Positions 1 to 10,455 are shown, counted from the stretch's first letter. The stretch: DNA of 64,000 bases from Escherichia sp. E1V33 (GCF_004211955.1 NZ_RHJI01000002.1:1-64000); one strand, 5' to 3'. Program-made: numbers and translations. Notes: generated from the sequence alone by a model not told the origin.

Positions 1-248
1 CTAAAACGGGTCTATTTACAAGGAGGATAAAGTTGACTCAGGAATGCCGCTCGGAAGAAGAATAACGGTTTACAGTAATTGGTATAAAATATGCGAGGAT
101 GCTCGCAATTTACATATAACTCATAGTATTAGGTGTTAAAAAATCTGTATTAGATTATCCATGCGATATCGAAACTAGTCTTGCTATAGCTCCAACTCGT
201 ATTCATTGAGCGTTTAAAACAACCAATAAAAGACATTGTTTTATTTTC

Positions 249-262
249 TTGATAAATATCAA
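249..262. promoter_or_regulatory. palindrome TTGAT-AAAT-ATCAA
   Basis: Two five-base arms in perfect inverted symmetry around a four-base AAAT spacer, about 150 bases before the nuclease start. A second palindrome with an ATTT spacer lies 11 bases further on. The pair could be an operator for a dimeric regulator. No regulator gene is in view, so this is inference from symmetry alone. Confidence 0.35.
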
Positions 263-273
263 GTTTGTTTCAC

Positions 274-289
274 CATTGTATTTACAATG
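274..289. promoter_or_regulatory. palindrome CATTGT-ATTT-ACAATG
   Basis: Two six-base arms in perfect inverted symmetry around ATTT, on one helical face with the palindrome at 249-262 (centres about 26 bases apart). It could be an operator or a small hairpin in the leader of the nuclease gene. The function is unknown. Confidence 0.35.
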
Positions 290-409
290 TGCAAACATTA
301 TTTTTTGTGTGTTATACATTAACTATGACCAATGATAAAGCGTTAATATATAAATATTTCCTATATTTTTATAAAACGCATTTTTATTAATTATATAAAA
401 GGAGTTATA

Positions 410-1489
410 ATGTCTATGGAGTTTATAGATAAGCTGAATTCATTATCCGCAAAAATAAAACAACAAGCCGGAGTCATTGAAACGGAGGAGGCTACTAAAA
501 ATGCTTTCGTAATGCCGTTCATTAACAATGTGTTAGGTTATGATGTCTTTGATCCTACCGAAGTTATCCCAGAGTTTGTATGCGATATTGGAACGAAGAA
601 AGGTGAAAAGATTGACTATGCAATCTTAAAAAATGGCGAGGTTCAGATTCTCATTGAATGCAAAAAAATTGGCGATCCTCTAAATATAAATCATGCTTCA
701 CAGCTTTTTCGATACTTTCATGTAACAAATGCAAGAATATCTATTCTAACCAATGGACAAGTTTATAAATTTTTTACTGATTTAGAAGCACCTAATAAAA
801 TGGATGAAAAACCATTTCTTGAGATAGATCTACTTGACTTAGATGAAACAGTTGTTCCCGAGATAAAGAAACTTACTAAATCAGCATTTGATTTGGAATC
901 AATAATTAATGCTGCAGGTGAATTAAAATATGTTAGTTTAATTAAAAAAGTTCTCCATGCACAAATGAATAATCCTGAAGAGGATTTTGTAAAATTCTTT
1001 GCAGCAAGAATTTATGAAGGTATGTTAACACAAAAAGTAAAAGATACGTTTACAAAATTAACAAAGAAAGCTGCCAATCAATATATTAACTCTCAAATAA
1101 ACGAAAGATTGAAATCGGCAATGGGTGGTGGTTCATTATCTGTAATTGATTCGAATTCACATAATGAAGAAGTAGAATGTATTAATAAAGAAGAAACCGA
1201 TATTGCTACTACTATGGAGGAGCTTGAAGGATTTCATATTGTTAAAGCTATAGTTCGCGTAGTGCTTGATGCACCACGAATAGTCCACAGAGATACAAAA
1301 AGCTATTTTGGTATACTTGTAGATGACAATAATCGAAAGCCACTCTGTAGATTACATTTCAATCGAAATCAAAAATATATTGGTCTATTTGACTTAGAGA
1401 AAAACGAAACCCGCCATCCTATTGAATCTCTCGATGATATTTATTCTTTCAGCGATGAGTTAAAAGCGACTGCCGCTTTATACAATTAA
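410..1489 (+). CDS. Orphan PD-(D/E)XK nuclease-like protein, HsdR N-terminal type
   Basis: The 359-residue protein resembles the N-terminal nuclease domain of type I restriction R subunits. D69 lies in a hydrophobic strand, followed by E83-C-K85, which together form the D...ExK active-site pattern. A Q98-xxx-Y102 motif, typical of the HsdR nuclease family, follows soon after. There is no helicase/translocase part: residues 150-235 are helical and lysine-rich, and about 275-359 form a separate small domain with a basic patch (RLHFNRNQK). No hsdM or hsdS neighbour is visible. A good ribosome site (AAGGAG) lies just before ATG at 410; ATG at 416 is an alternative. Base composition is much more AT-rich than aldB, which suggests horizontal acquisition. 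Defence against phage or foreign DNA is plausible but is inference. Confidence 0.75.
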   Translation: MSMEFIDKLNSLSAKIKQQAGVIETEEATKNAFVMPFINNVLGYDVFDPTEVIPEFVCDIGTKKGEKIDYAILKNGEVQILIECKKIGDPLNINHASQLFRYFHVTNARISILTNGQVYKFFTDLEAPNKMDEKPFLEIDLLDLDETVVPEIKKLTKSAFDLESIINAAGELKYVSLIKKVLHAQMNNPEEDFVKFFAARIYEGMLTQKVKDTFTKLTKKAANQYINSQINERLKSAMGGGSLSVIDSNSHNEEVECINKEETDIATTMEELEGFHIVKAIVRVVLDAPRIVHRDTKSYFGILVDDNNRKPLCRLHFNRNQKYIGLFDLEKNETRHPIESLDDIYSFSDELKATAALYN

Positions 1490-1494
1490 AACAT

Positions 1495-1523
1495 AGGCAG
1501 GCAACAATTAATGTTGCCTGCCT
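1495..1523. terminator. Hairpin terminator between convergent nuclease gene and aldB
   Basis: A perfect 12-base stem (1495-1506 with 1512-1523) closes a five-base ATTAA loop. It lies 5 bases after the nuclease stop and 7 bases after the aldB stop. On the minus strand it is followed by a short T-rich run, so it best serves aldB but could stop both convergent transcripts. Confidence 0.8.
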
Positions 1524-1529
1524 AAAACA

Positions 1530-3068
1530 TCAGAACAGCCCCAACGGTTTATCCGAGTAGCTCACCAGCAGGCACTTGGTTTGCTGGTAATGCTCAAGCA
1601 TCATCTTATGAGTTTCGCGCCCGATGCCCGACTGTTTATAGCCGCCAAACGCTGCGTGTGCCGGGTAGGCATGATAACAGTTGGTCCATACGCGCCCAGC
1701 CTGAATGCCGCGCCCCATCTTATAGGCCAGATTGCCGTTACGACTCCAGACGCCTGCGCCCAGACCATATTGCGTGTCGTTCGCCAGCTCCAGCGCCTCG
1801 TCCATCGTTTTGAAGGTGGTTACCGCCAGCACCGGGCCAAAAATTTCTTCCTGGAAAACGCGCATATTGTTCTGACCAAACAGGATGGTCGGTTCAAGGT
1901 AGTAGCCGTCTTTCAACTCGCCTTCCAGCAGCTTGCGCCGCCCGCCGGTGAGCACATCTGCGCCCTCTTTTTTACCGATATCAATGTAATTGAGGATGGT
2001 TTCCAGTTGTCCGTGAGATACCTGTGCGCCCATTTGCGTCACGCTGTCGAGCGGATTACCGCTGCGAATGCTTTCGACACGGCGGATGGCGCGTTCCATA
2101 AAGCGTTCGTAGATAGACTCCTGCACTAAAGCACGGCTTGGACAGGTGCAAACTTCGCCCTGATTAAAGGCAAACAATGCAAAGCCTTCCAGCGCTTTAT
2201 CGAAAAAGGCATCTTCTTCATCCATCACGTCAGCAAAGAAGATATTTGGCGACTTGCCGCCCAGCTCCAGGGTTACCGGAATAATGTTTTGCGTGGCGTA
2301 CTGCATAATCTGCTGACCCACTTCCGTTGAGCCGGTAAATGCCACTTTGGCAATACGTTTTGAAGTCGCCAGATATTCGCCAATTTCGCCGCCCGCACCG
2401 TTTACCACGTTCACCACGCCTGGCGGCAGTAAATCACCAACGATCTCCATTAGCAGCAGTACAGAAAGCGGGGTAAGTCGTGCAGGTTTCAGCACCACGC
2501 AGTTGCCAGCCGCCAGCGCGGGCGCCATTTTCCAGCTAGCCATCAGCAGCGGGAAGTTCCACGGGATAATCTGCCCCACCACGCCTAACGGTTCGTGGAA
2601 GTGATAAGCCACGGTTTCGCTATCAACTTCACTGATACCGCCTTCCTGCGCCCTGATACATGAGGCGAAATAGCGGAAATGGTCAATCGCCAACGGCACA
2701 TCGGCAGCACTGGTTTCGCGAATGGGTTTACCGTTATCCCAGGTTTCTGCTGTCGCTAACAGTTCGAGGTTTTGCTCCATCCGATCGGCAATCTTAAACA
2801 AAATCGCCGCGCGATCCTGTACGGAGGTATGCGCCCATTTATCTTTCACTTTATGCGCAGCATCCAGCGCCAGATCGATATCTCGTTTGCCCGAAGACGC
2901 CACTTCGCACAACAACTGCCCGGTTACCGGCGTCAGGTTCTGGTAATACTCGCCATCGGCGGGCGCGACCCACTCGCCGCCAATAAAGTTGTCATAGCGG
3001 GCTTTTAGCTTGAGGGGGAAACCATACTCGCCGGGCTTAATCTGTGCTGAAGGGGGATTGTTGGTCAT
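1530..3068 (-). CDS. aldB: NADP-dependent aldehyde dehydrogenase AldB
   Basis: A 512-residue aldehyde dehydrogenase that oxidises acetaldehyde and other aldehydes to acids in the cytoplasm. The whole length matches the family: the [10 protein letters not shown] cofactor region near 167-176, GSTEVG at 246-251, the general base in LELGGKSP (E268), and the nucleophile in NQGEVCTC (C307). I start at ATG 3068, preceded by GGAGACGATC. The open frame runs 30 codons further upstream but without support. In K-12 aldB is known to be RpoS-dependent, CRP-activated and Fis-repressed. It is the last gene before the accessory pocket. Confidence 0.97.
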   Translation of the reverse strand: MTNNPPSAQIKPGEYGFPLKLKARYDNFIGGEWVAPADGEYYQNLTPVTGQLLCEVASSGKRDIDLALDAAHKVKDKWAHTSVQDRAAILFKIADRMEQNLELLATAETWDNGKPIRETSAADVPLAIDHFRYFASCIRAQEGGISEVDSETVAYHFHEPLGVVGQIIPWNFPLLMASWKMAPALAAGNCVVLKPARLTPLSVLLLMEIVGDLLPPGVVNVVNGAGGEIGEYLATSKRIAKVAFTGSTEVGQQIMQYATQNIIPVTLELGGKSPNIFFADVMDEEDAFFDKALEGFALFAFNQGEVCTCPSRALVQESIYERFMERAIRRVESIRSGNPLDSVTQMGAQVSHGQLETILNYIDIGKKEGADVLTGGRRKLLEGELKDGYYLEPTILFGQNNMRVFQEEIFGPVLAVTTFKTMDEALELANDTQYGLGAGVWSRNGNLAYKMGRGIQAGRVWTNCYHAYPAHAAFGGYKQSGIGRETHKMMLEHYQQTKCLLVSYSDKPLGLF

Positions 3069-3191
3069 GATCGTCTCCTTGCGGTGTGAGGTATAACAAG
3101 GGTAGACGTGACTGGCGAAATATTCGCCAGTCGGTAACAGCTTTACGACGGCTATCACGAATTTACCGGCAAGGACTACAGAGATAACTAA

Positions 3192-3225
3192 AACTATCTC
3201 AAAAATCGCAAATTTTGAGATAGTT
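3192..3225. repeat. 13-base perfect inverted repeat upstream of aldB
   Basis: Arms at 3192-3204 (AACTATCTCAAAA) and 3213-3225 are perfect reverse complements around an eight-base centre. It sits in the 200-base gap between the yiaY end and the aldB start, about 125 bases before the aldB start codon. It could be an operator or a second, T-poor hairpin behind the yiaY terminator. Confidence 0.5.
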
Positions 3226-3255
3226 AATAAAAAACGGCTGGCAATACGCCAGCCG
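3226..3255 (-). terminator. Rho-independent terminator of yiaY
   Basis: An eight-base GC-rich stem (3235-3242 with 3248-3255) and, on the minus strand, an immediate run of T. It begins about 15 bases after the yiaY stop codon, the classical form and position. Confidence 0.9.
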
Positions 3256-3269
3256 CAGGAGAATGGGAA

Positions 3270-4421
3270 TTACATTGCAGCGCGATAAATCGCCACAATT
3301 TCTTCCTCAGTTGCCTGAATCGGGTTAGTAAAGCCACAAGCATCTTTCAGGGCATTGCTTGCCAGCTCCGGGAAATCGTCTTCTTTAACGTTCAGGTCAC
3401 GCAGACCTGCCGGGATATCTACTTTCTTCGCCAGGTCGCGAATCGCGTTAATACAAGCTTCGGCCCCTTCAGCATCATTTTTACCTGTGACGTTAACGCC
3501 CATCGCCGCCGCGCAGTCACGCAAACGTGATGCGACAACTTTGCTGTTATATAACTGCACGTGCGGCAGCAGAATGGCATTACAAACGCCGTGCGGCAGA
3601 TCGTAAAAGCCCCCCAACTGATGCGCCATCGCATGAACATAACCCAGAGAAGCGTTGTTGAATGCCATACCTGCGAGGAACTGGGCATAAGCCATTGCTT
3701 CACGCGCTTTAGCGTTGCTGCCATCTTCGACGGCTAACGGTAGATTTTCCGCAATCATGGTCATTGCTTTCAGCGCGCAGGCATCAGTAATTGGCGTTGC
3801 CGCAATAGACACATACGCTTCGATGGCATGAGTGAGAGCATCCATCCCGGTAGCTGCGGTCAGTGACTTAGGCATACCGATCATCAGAGAGGAATCATTA
3901 ACCGAAAGCAACGGGGTAACGTGTTTATCCACAATAGCCATTTTGATATGTCGCACTTCGTCGGTGATGATGCAAAAACGGGTCATTTCAGACGCTGTAC
4001 CCGCCGTGGTATTAATGGCAATCATCGGCAACTGCGGTTTTGCAGAGCGGTCTACGCCTTCATAATCACGGATATCGCCACCGTTAGCGGCTACCAGTGC
4101 AATACCTTTCGCGCAATCGTGCGGAGAACCACCGCCTAAGGAGATCACGCTGTCGCAGTTATTTTCCTTCAACATTTTCAAACCTTCTGCGACATTCTTC
4201 GTGGTCGGATTAGGTTGGGTACCATCATAAATAATGCTAAAAATATTGCGGTCATATAAGGCTTTTTGTATCTCTCCCGCCATACCTAATTTCGCTAGCA
4301 TACTGTCAGTAACAATTAATGTACGGCGAAAATCATATCCCGCCATCATATTCAGCGCATCTTTTAAAGAATCTTCGCCAATGACATTAACAGAAGGAAT
4401 AAAAAACGTGGAAGCTGCCAT
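3270..4421 (-). CDS. yiaY: Iron-containing alcohol dehydrogenase YiaY
   Basis: A 383-residue group III (iron-dependent) alcohol dehydrogenase of the FucO/AdhE C-terminal family. The NAD-binding [11 protein letters not shown] motif is near residue 97. The C-terminal half carries the histidines of the metal site, including HAMAHQLGG and the [11 protein letters not shown] loop. The family reduces aldehydes or oxidises short alcohols with NAD. For YiaY the physiological substrate is not settled; threonine and other alcohols have been suggested. It has its own terminator and its own upstream gap, so it is probably a single-gene unit. Confidence 0.95.
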   Translation of the reverse strand: MAASTFFIPSVNVIGEDSLKDALNMMAGYDFRRTLIVTDSMLAKLGMAGEIQKALYDRNIFSIIYDGTQPNPTTKNVAEGLKMLKENNCDSVISLGGGSPHDCAKGIALVAANGGDIRDYEGVDRSAKPQLPMIAINTTAGTASEMTRFCIITDEVRHIKMAIVDKHVTPLLSVNDSSLMIGMPKSLTAATGMDALTHAIEAYVSIAATPITDACALKAMTMIAENLPLAVEDGSNAKAREAMAYAQFLAGMAFNNASLGYVHAMAHQLGGFYDLPHGVCNAILLPHVQLYNSKVVASRLRDCAAAMGVNVTGKNDAEGAEACINAIRDLAKKVDIPAGLRDLNVKEDDFPELASNALKDACGFTNPIQATEEEIVAIYRAAM

Positions 4422-4514
4422 AACACACTCCAGAACGAGGATAAGAGGGCGGGCAGCTTACAGATGATTTATATTTAAAAAGTTGATCGATATTGTTCTT
4501 TTTAAAATCAAATA

Positions 4515-4555
4515 TTAAAAAAAGCACATTAGACTCATGTTCTAATGCGCTTTTT
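4515..4555 (-). terminator. Terminator after selB, upstream of yiaY
   Basis: A 15-base stem with one mismatch (4519-4533 with 4541-4555) begins and ends in A/T runs. On the minus strand it is followed by a long T run, as expected for the end of the selAB transcript, which stops at 4611. It also reads as a hairpin on the plus strand. Confidence 0.85.
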
Positions 4556-4610
4556 CAAAATTTATAAGACTTTTAAAGTAATTCGTATTTAATATGAATT
4601 AATCATTATC

Positions 4611-6455
4611 TTATTTATGCGAAAATAATAATGCGTCACGCAATAAATGATCATTTCCCCGACGACGCGTAAAACCAATTCGGTCAAAATATTCCAGAAT
4701 TTGAATTGCCAGTTTTCGACCAACACCTAAGCGATCGCGGAAATCCGCCGCACAGGTCGAGCCACACTCCTGATCGAGATCGCGGATCATGTTGGCAAAC
4801 TCGACAATCCGATCGTTACGGTAATAACGATCTTTAACGATCGCCGTAATTATCCCCTGCTGCGCTGCCTGCCGTAGAGTCAGGCGCATTGTCTGTTCGT
4901 CAGTTCCCGTCTCTTTTGCCAGGTCACGCACCCACCACGGCTCGTTGCCAAACATCGGTTCCGCTTTTTGCCAGATGGCCTGCTGCTCTTCGCTGAAGCC
5001 CGCTTTGTGATCTGGCAGATGCAGCCAACCGTGATGACTGAGGATGTCGCCGCTTTCGCGCATCTTTTCAATCAGCAACAGTACCAGCGCTTCATCTTCC
5101 ATTGGCAACGCCATACGTCGCAGACGTTCGCGCCCAGGACCAGGTTCATCACGATGTTGCTCATGATAAGTCGCTAATGTGTCGAGAATTTTCCGCTGCC
5201 AGCGGGCGGCAACCGGCGCATTCAACAAGCTATAACCAGCCTGAATATAGCCAGGCTGTTGCAGCAGTTCGCGCATCCCTTCGCCGTTGAGCTGGCGCGC
5301 CCAGGCGAAATCCGCAAGGTTAACCGCTCCGCGTTCCAGATGAACAGATAACGCATCGGCATCGCTCTGCGCCCGTGCAAGAGACGCCAGCCATTGCAGA
5401 TATTCCGGCTTACGTTTACCGCGGCGCGGTGGGTTAAGCATCACCACGCGCGCCCCCGCCAGCGTGTTGCGGGCAGAGATATCGCGCAGCACTAAGCGAT
5501 CGTTATCCGCCAGCCACAGCGGCGTGTCGAACACAAGTTCGGCAAGGTTATCTTCCAGCAGCGAAACGCGCCCCGTAACGTGGCTGGCTGCGTGGTGAAT
5601 ATGCAGCGGCTGCCACTGGGCCAGCGGCGTATGGGTTTGAAGTTCGACAATGACCCGTGTGAACGGCTCTGGCGGCGCATCAGCCAGCAACCAGTCGCCA
5701 CGGTTAATCTGTTCTTTTTCCGCATCGCCGGCGATGTTAAGCGCAATACGTTGCCCGGCGTGGGCAGTTTCTGTTGGCTGATTCTGCGCATGCAGCGCAC
5801 GCACGCGCATCGGTTTATTTACCCCCGTCAGCCACAGAGAATCACCTACCTTCACTTCGCCACTTAACGCCGTACCCGTGACCACCAGCCCGGCGCCTTT
5901 TACGGTAAAAGCGCGGTCGATAGCGAGGCGAAAACTATGTTGGCTGGCGTGTTCACGTTCCGGCAGCTGAAGCAGATGCTCACGCAAAGCATCAATGCCC
6001 CGCCCTTCGGTTGCTGCGGTGATAAACAGTTTTGCTTCAGCAAAACCGTATTCCCGCAGTACCTCCTTTACCTGGCGTTCAACCTCCTGTACCCGCACTT
6101 CGTCCACGCGATCGGCTTTAGTCAGCGCCACTGTTAACATCGGGTTACCAGTCAGCTGCAAAATCGCCAGATGCTCACGGGTCTGCGCCATCACGCCGTC
6201 ATCGCACGCCACCACCAACAGCGCGTGATCAATACCTCCGACGCCCGCCAGCATATTAGATAGAAACTTTTCATGGCCGGGAACATCAATAAATCCAGGC
6301 ACGCGTCCATCCGGCTGCGGCCAGTAGGCATAGCCGAGATCGATGGTCATCCCACGCTTCTTTTCTTCCGGCAGACGGTCAGCATTTACGCCAGTAATCG
6401 CCTGTAATAACGTCGTTTTGCCGTGGTCAACGTGTCCGGCAGTCGCAATAATCAT
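4611..6455 (-). CDS. selB: Selenocysteine-specific elongation factor SelB
   Basis: A 614-residue GTPase that brings Sec-tRNA to UGA codons marked by an mRNA SECIS hairpin. The G domain opens with GHVDHGKT (residues 7-14), then DVPGHEKF (G3) and TKAD (G4). Two EF-Tu-like beta-barrel domains follow. The last 240 residues or so form the tandem winged-helix region that binds the SECIS RNA. The start codon overlaps the selA stop by four bases (ATGA), so translation is coupled. Length equals the usual E. coli protein. Confidence 0.98.
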   Translation of the reverse strand: MIIATAGHVDHGKTTLLQAITGVNADRLPEEKKRGMTIDLGYAYWPQPDGRVPGFIDVPGHEKFLSNMLAGVGGIDHALLVVACDDGVMAQTREHLAILQLTGNPMLTVALTKADRVDEVRVQEVERQVKEVLREYGFAEAKLFITAATEGRGIDALREHLLQLPEREHASQHSFRLAIDRAFTVKGAGLVVTGTALSGEVKVGDSLWLTGVNKPMRVRALHAQNQPTETAHAGQRIALNIAGDAEKEQINRGDWLLADAPPEPFTRVIVELQTHTPLAQWQPLHIHHAASHVTGRVSLLEDNLAELVFDTPLWLADNDRLVLRDISARNTLAGARVVMLNPPRRGKRKPEYLQWLASLARAQSDADALSVHLERGAVNLADFAWARQLNGEGMRELLQQPGYIQAGYSLLNAPVAARWQRKILDTLATYHEQHRDEPGPGRERLRRMALPMEDEALVLLLIEKMRESGDILSHHGWLHLPDHKAGFSEEQQAIWQKAEPMFGNEPWWVRDLAKETGTDEQTMRLTLRQAAQQGIITAIVKDRYYRNDRIVEFANMIRDLDQECGSTCAADFRDRLGVGRKLAIQILEYFDRIGFTRRRGNDHLLRDALLFSHK

Positions 6456-7843
6456 TTCAACAACATCTCCAAAAACCGTTGCTCATCTTCAAGGCAGCGT
6501 AAGTCCAGCCACAGACGCCCGTCGTAAATGCGGCCAATCACCGGAATCGGTAATTCACGCCAGCGAGCAGCTAATGACTCAAGGTGGCTACCGCGTCCGT
6601 CATGGGGCGTAAACGTTAATGCCGCGCTCGGCAGGCGATCTACCGGCAGCGAACCACTGCCAATCTGCGACAGGCATGGCATAACCTGTACTGCAAACTC
6701 CGCGCCGTAGTGAGCGGCAAGGGGGGCCTGTAACCGTTGCGCCTGGATTTGAATGACCTCTGCGCTGCGAGTAAGCAGACGCAGCGTCGGTAATTTTTCA
6801 CTCAATGCTTCAGGGTGTAAATAAAGACGCAACGTGGCTTCCAGCGCCGCGAGAGTCATTTTATCTGCACGTAATGCACGTTTCAGCGGGTGACTCTGCA
6901 AACGCGCAATCATCTCTTTTTTACCGACGATAATCCCTGCCTGCGGCCCGCCTAACAACTTGTCGCCGGAGAAGCTCACCAGACTGACACCCGCCGCAAT
7001 CAACTCCTGCGGCATCGGCTCTTTTGGCAAACCATACTGACTGAGATCCACCAGCGAACCACTGCCTAAATCCGTCACCACGGGAACATCCAGTTCTTTG
7101 CCGAGCGCCACCAGTTCCGCTTCGTCTATCGCTTTGGTGAAGCCTTGAATGCTGTAATTACTGGTATGCACCTTCATCAGCAGCGCGGTATTTTCATTCA
7201 CTGCCTGACGATAATCATTCGCGTGCGTACGGTTGGTGGTCCCCACTTCATGCAGGGTACAGCCCGCCTGACGCATTACGTCAGGAATACGAAACGCGCC
7301 GCCAATCTCCACCAGTTCGCCGCGAGATACCACCACCTCTTTACCGCTGGCAGTTGCTGCCAACATCAGCAGCACCGCCGCCGCATTGTTATTGACGATG
7401 CAGGCATCTTCCGCGCCCGTAATGCGGCACAGCAGTTGCGCCAGCGCCCGATCGCGATGCCCGCGTCCGGCGTCGTCCAAATCGTACTCCAGCGTCACCG
7501 GTGAACGCATAGCCTGCGCAACGGCTTCCACCGCGGCTTCCGCCTGTAAAGCTCGCCCAAGATTGGTATGCAGCACGGTTCCCGTCAGGTTGATCACCGG
7601 ACGCAGCGCGCTCTGCGCCTCTTTCGCCAGACGAGCATTAACCTCTTGCGCCCAGTTTTCACACCATACAGGCAGCGACTGGCTGTCGCGAATCATTTCC
7701 CGCGCTTCGTCGAGCATCTGACGCAGCAACTCCACGACACGGGTATGGCCATAAGTATCACGCAAAGAAAGGAAAGAGCTATCGCGCAATAAGCGATCGA
7801 TAGCTGGAAGCTGACTATAGAGGGAACGCGTTTCGGTTGTCAT
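6452..7843 (-). CDS. selA: L-seryl-tRNA(Sec) selenium transferase SelA
   Basis: A 463-residue pyridoxal-phosphate enzyme that converts seryl-tRNA(Sec) to selenocysteyl-tRNA(Sec) using selenophosphate. The cofactor lysine lies in [10 protein letters not shown] near residue 295. The N-terminal segment (about 1-75) resembles the tRNA-binding part of the family. It is the first gene of the selAB operon and overlaps selB by four bases. The pair supports selenoproteins such as the formate dehydrogenases, which lie elsewhere. Confidence 0.98.
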   Translation of the reverse strand: MTTETRSLYSQLPAIDRLLRDSSFLSLRDTYGHTRVVELLRQMLDEAREMIRDSQSLPVWCENWAQEVNARLAKEAQSALRPVINLTGTVLHTNLGRALQAEAAVEAVAQAMRSPVTLEYDLDDAGRGHRDRALAQLLCRITGAEDACIVNNNAAAVLLMLAATASGKEVVVSRGELVEIGGAFRIPDVMRQAGCTLHEVGTTNRTHANDYRQAVNENTALLMKVHTSNYSIQGFTKAIDEAELVALGKELDVPVVTDLGSGSLVDLSQYGLPKEPMPQELIAAGVSLVSFSGDKLLGGPQAGIIVGKKEMIARLQSHPLKRALRADKMTLAALEATLRLYLHPEALSEKLPTLRLLTRSAEVIQIQAQRLQAPLAAHYGAEFAVQVMPCLSQIGSGSLPVDRLPSAALTFTPHDGRGSHLESLAARWRELPIPVIGRIYDGRLWLDLRCLEDEQRFLEMLLK

Positions 7844-7940
7844 AGGAAACCAGGCTCATCAAGGCCCTCTCGCACGGAGAAGGGCGTTTAACATAACCAC
7901 GGATTGTAACGTGAGAAGCGTCAGGAGGACATATCGCGCA

Positions 7941-8549
7941 TCAAGCCTTTGGCGGTTCGGTGCGAGCGAAGCTTTCGCGGCTAAAGAGATTCTCGACCAG
8001 TTTGACTAAGTGTGGGCGGTCCACACACCAGCCCGGCGCAACGCGGCGGAAATTGAGATACCCGACGGCACAGGCAATGGCAATAGTCGCCAGATTGACC
8101 GTATCGGTTTTGAGCGTGCCATCGACCAGATATCCTTCCAGCACATCCAGACTACGGTTGATTTTCTCCCGCTGGCGTAACAATTCATCTTCAGACTGCT
8201 GCGCCGCCGGACGCGCCTGTTCACGCACCGACACCAGCCCGGCATCCATAATGCCGTCGGCCAGCGCCTCTATTTTGCGCACTCGCAACGACTCCAGCGC
8301 ATCGCGCGGCAACATCGCCGGAGCGACATTCATTAATTCAATATATTCGGCGATGATCGGCGAATCAAACCAGCATTCGCCCTCTTCGGTCACCAGCACC
8401 GGCACTTTTCCTAACGGGTTAAATTGCGCCACGCCGTTGTCCGCGTTATAGGGCAGTTCATTAATAAATTCGAAAGTTATGCCCTTTTCTAACAACAGAA
8501 TAGAAAGTTTGCGTACAAACGGGCTGGTGTAGCTACCGACGAGTTTCAT
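7941..8549 (-). CDS. yibF: Glutathione S-transferase-like protein YibF
   Basis: A 202-residue protein with the cytosolic GST fold. The N-terminal thioredoxin-like domain (about 1-80) begins [17 protein letters not shown], with S9 in the usual active-site region, and has [10 protein letters not shown] near 62-71 for glutathione contact. The C-terminal half is all-helical. The reaction is not established. It lies 97 bases beyond selA on the same strand. In K-12 the rhsA element lies on its other side; here yibH follows at once. Confidence 0.93.
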   Translation of the reverse strand: MKLVGSYTSPFVRKLSILLLEKGITFEFINELPYNADNGVAQFNPLGKVPVLVTEEGECWFDSPIIAEYIELMNVAPAMLPRDALESLRVRKIEALADGIMDAGLVSVREQARPAAQQSEDELLRQREKINRSLDVLEGYLVDGTLKTDTVNLATIAIACAVGYLNFRRVAPGWCVDRPHLVKLVENLFSRESFARTEPPKA

Positions 8550-8619
8550 GCCGAGTCCTTTGTGCGAGGAAAAATATCAGTATGGCCCAGACTCACGCAA
8601 AGCACAGGTGATACAAGTC

Positions 8620-9756
8620 TCAATGATCCAAATAAAGATAATGCATCCAACTGGTCATTCTTAGCAGCACTTTCCGCATCACCGAAACATGGCTGAAATG
8701 GTCGGAGTAAACCGCCACCTGGGCGTAGATGCCGTCTGGCAGAGAATCAACCTCAGTATTAGGTTCGAGATCAATCAATGCGAGTACGCCGTCTGTGCCT
8801 GGCACAACGGTCAGCGATTGCAGTACACCCTGGGCCTGATAGGAACCGCCTGGTACAACCGGCAAAATACTGCTCAGTTTGCCGCGAAATACCTGACCCG
8901 GCAGCGCATTAAATACCACTTCAGCTTCATCACCAGGTTCCAGACGCAGTAGCGAATTTTGCCGGAATTGGGCGACAATTTGCCGCTTCTGCTCAGGAAT
9001 AAACACCATTACCGGACGTAGTGGTAGCGCAGCAGCGTAGGTGCCTGGGCGAATCAACACCTGAGTTACGTATCCATTACTTGGCGCCCGCACGATGGTT
9101 TGCGCCAGGTTATATTCCGCCTCCGTCAATTGTGCTCTCAGGCTGACAATCTGTGACTGCTCACCGTTAACCATGCTGTCTAGCTGACTTTGAATCTGTG
9201 CCTGCTCTGCTATCGAACCTTTTACCAGCGCATCCTGTGCGAGAAAATTTTGTCGGGCATCATCGATATCACGTTCAGAAAAAGGATTCACTGCGGCCTG
9301 ACTACCTTTAAGGTAGCGCTGATAGTTTTTAAACAGACGATCGCGTTCTGCTGAAACTTGTGTGGTATTGGCCTGCGCTTCGGCTAACTGCGCTCTCAGC
9401 GTTTTCACGTTATGGGTTGCCGTCATCAGATCGGCCTGTAACCGCGCCACTCGCGCCTGGTAACGCACCGGGTCGAGTTTAAAGAGTATTTCACCCTTTT
9501 GAATAAGCTGATTATTTTTATCCGTCACTTCGCTGACGATCCCCGTCACCTGCGGCGTAATGGGGATAGAAACCACTGCCTTTTGCGCCGTAAAAGTGTA
9601 AGGATGGTTGTAGTTCATCAGCAAAATCAAACCGCTCACCAAAAACACACCTCCGAGCGCCGCCGTCGCCAGCGTCCACTGATTCACCGGAATGCGGAAG
9701 ATTTTAAATACTGCCCACGCCAGCGCCACGTATGTTAAGACAATCAACAGATCCAT
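8620..9756 (-). CDS. yibH: HlyD/EmrA-type membrane fusion protein YibH
   Basis: A 378-residue periplasmic adaptor of the HlyD family. It has two N-terminal hydrophobic segments (about 2-20 and 28-48), a lipoyl half-motif near 85-105, a long coiled-coil hairpin with alanine/glutamine heptads (about 110-225), a second lipoyl half and a beta-barrel region to about 350. No transporter gene adjoins it, so the partner pump is unknown. yibI lies two bases upstream on the same strand, and the two are surely cotranscribed. Confidence 0.93.
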   Translation of the reverse strand: MDLLIVLTYVALAWAVFKIFRIPVNQWTLATAALGGVFLVSGLILLMNYNHPYTFTAQKAVVSIPITPQVTGIVSEVTDKNNQLIQKGEILFKLDPVRYQARVARLQADLMTATHNVKTLRAQLAEAQANTTQVSAERDRLFKNYQRYLKGSQAAVNPFSERDIDDARQNFLAQDALVKGSIAEQAQIQSQLDSMVNGEQSQIVSLRAQLTEAEYNLAQTIVRAPSNGYVTQVLIRPGTYAAALPLRPVMVFIPEQKRQIVAQFRQNSLLRLEPGDEAEVVFNALPGQVFRGKLSSILPVVPGGSYQAQGVLQSLTVVPGTDGVLALIDLEPNTEVDSLPDGIYAQVAVYSDHFSHVSVMRKVLLRMTSWMHYLYLDH

Positions 9757-9758
9757 GA

Positions 9759-10121
9759 TTAGATCTCCGGAAACGTGGAGTAGTCAGTTTTTTTCTCGGC
9801 GGCGAGTTGATGTTCCAGCCGGGAAATACGGTCAGAAAGCGCAGCGATGTCCGGGTCAGGCGCCTTATCTTGTGGCGTAGCATGCGACTGCATGCCCCAG
9901 CCGCGCTCTGGCTGGTAGAGCGTTGCCCAAATCCACAGGAACGGCCAAATTACATGGAGGGTAAAAAGGCTCACCCAGCCCGCAGTATGGATCGCATCGG
10001 CATGGGGATGATTACGCTTTTTGGCGATCAGATAAGGGATGTCATGAATCGCGATGATTCCATAAAAAATCACCAGAAAGACGAAGATCAGCACTCCCAA
10101 CGCGAAATAGTTTAGAAACAT
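9759..10121 (-). CDS. yibI: Inner-membrane protein YibI (DUF3302 type)
   Basis: A 120-residue protein with two membrane segments (about 4-26 and 45-67), [15 protein letters not shown] between them, and a C-terminal coiled coil (about 92-110). I choose ATG 10121, which has a purine-rich GAGGCAGG before it. The frame can be extended 26 codons to a TTG at 10199, but that extension is hydrophilic, lacks a ribosome site and would bury the N-terminal membrane segment. Small proteins of this family usually accompany an HlyD-like partner, here YibH. Confidence 0.88.
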   Translation of the reverse strand: MFLNYFALGVLIFVFLVIFYGIIAIHDIPYLIAKKRNHPHADAIHTAGWVSLFTLHVIWPFLWIWATLYQPERGWGMQSHATPQDKAPDPDIAALSDRISRLEHQLAAEKKTDYSTFPEI

Positions 10122-10338
10122 ACCTGCCTCGGATTCACGTTTATCAGTGTTGTTTTTTTGGCTGGCAGCCAGATGGGAGTCAGGCTGATTATTTGACAAT
10201 AATCCGGGTTCGCGATTCTCGCCATAACACCGAAGAATAATTTTTAGAGGCGATGAGTTGCTTAGTTACATAACGATTTTATGACTTAGGCATAACATGC
10301 TGTAGATCACATCAGCTGAACGCCGTAAGAAAATATCT

Positions 10339-10354
10339 TGTGATTTGGATCACA
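10339..10354. promoter_or_regulatory. CRP site TGTGA-TTTGGA-TCACA
   Basis: A perfect match to the core CRP consensus TGTGA-N6-TCACA, 305 bases before the mtlA start. Confidence 0.9.
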
Positions 10355-10382
10355 AAGATTCAACAAACCACCAAACAAAAAA

Positions 10383-10398
10383 TGTGACTCTACTCACA
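10383..10398. promoter_or_regulatory. CRP site TGTGA-CTCTAC-TCACA
   Basis: A perfect match to the CRP core consensus, 44 bases after the first one, which is close to four helical turns. Confidence 0.9.
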
Positions 10399-10455
10399 TT
10401 TAAATGCCATTTTTGGCCAATATTGCCGTCTTGTTGTTTTTTTACACAAACATTT

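Larger units (their letters stand above)
1..409. other. AT-rich non-coding stretch upstream of the orphan nuclease gene
   Basis: No convincing open reading frame is seen on either strand. The sequence is clearly richer in A and T than the aldB side of the boundary. It contains two close palindromes (249-262 and 274-289) and an AT-rich run leading to the ribosome binding site of the next gene. It probably holds the promoter and control region of that gene and the edge of an accessory insertion, but no mobile-element end is recognisable. Confidence 0.5.

Noticed and set aside
1-409. Possible insertion-sequence end or degraded gene at the left edge
   Set aside because: I could find no terminal inverted repeat, target duplication or recognisable protein fragment, and the window edge cuts the context.
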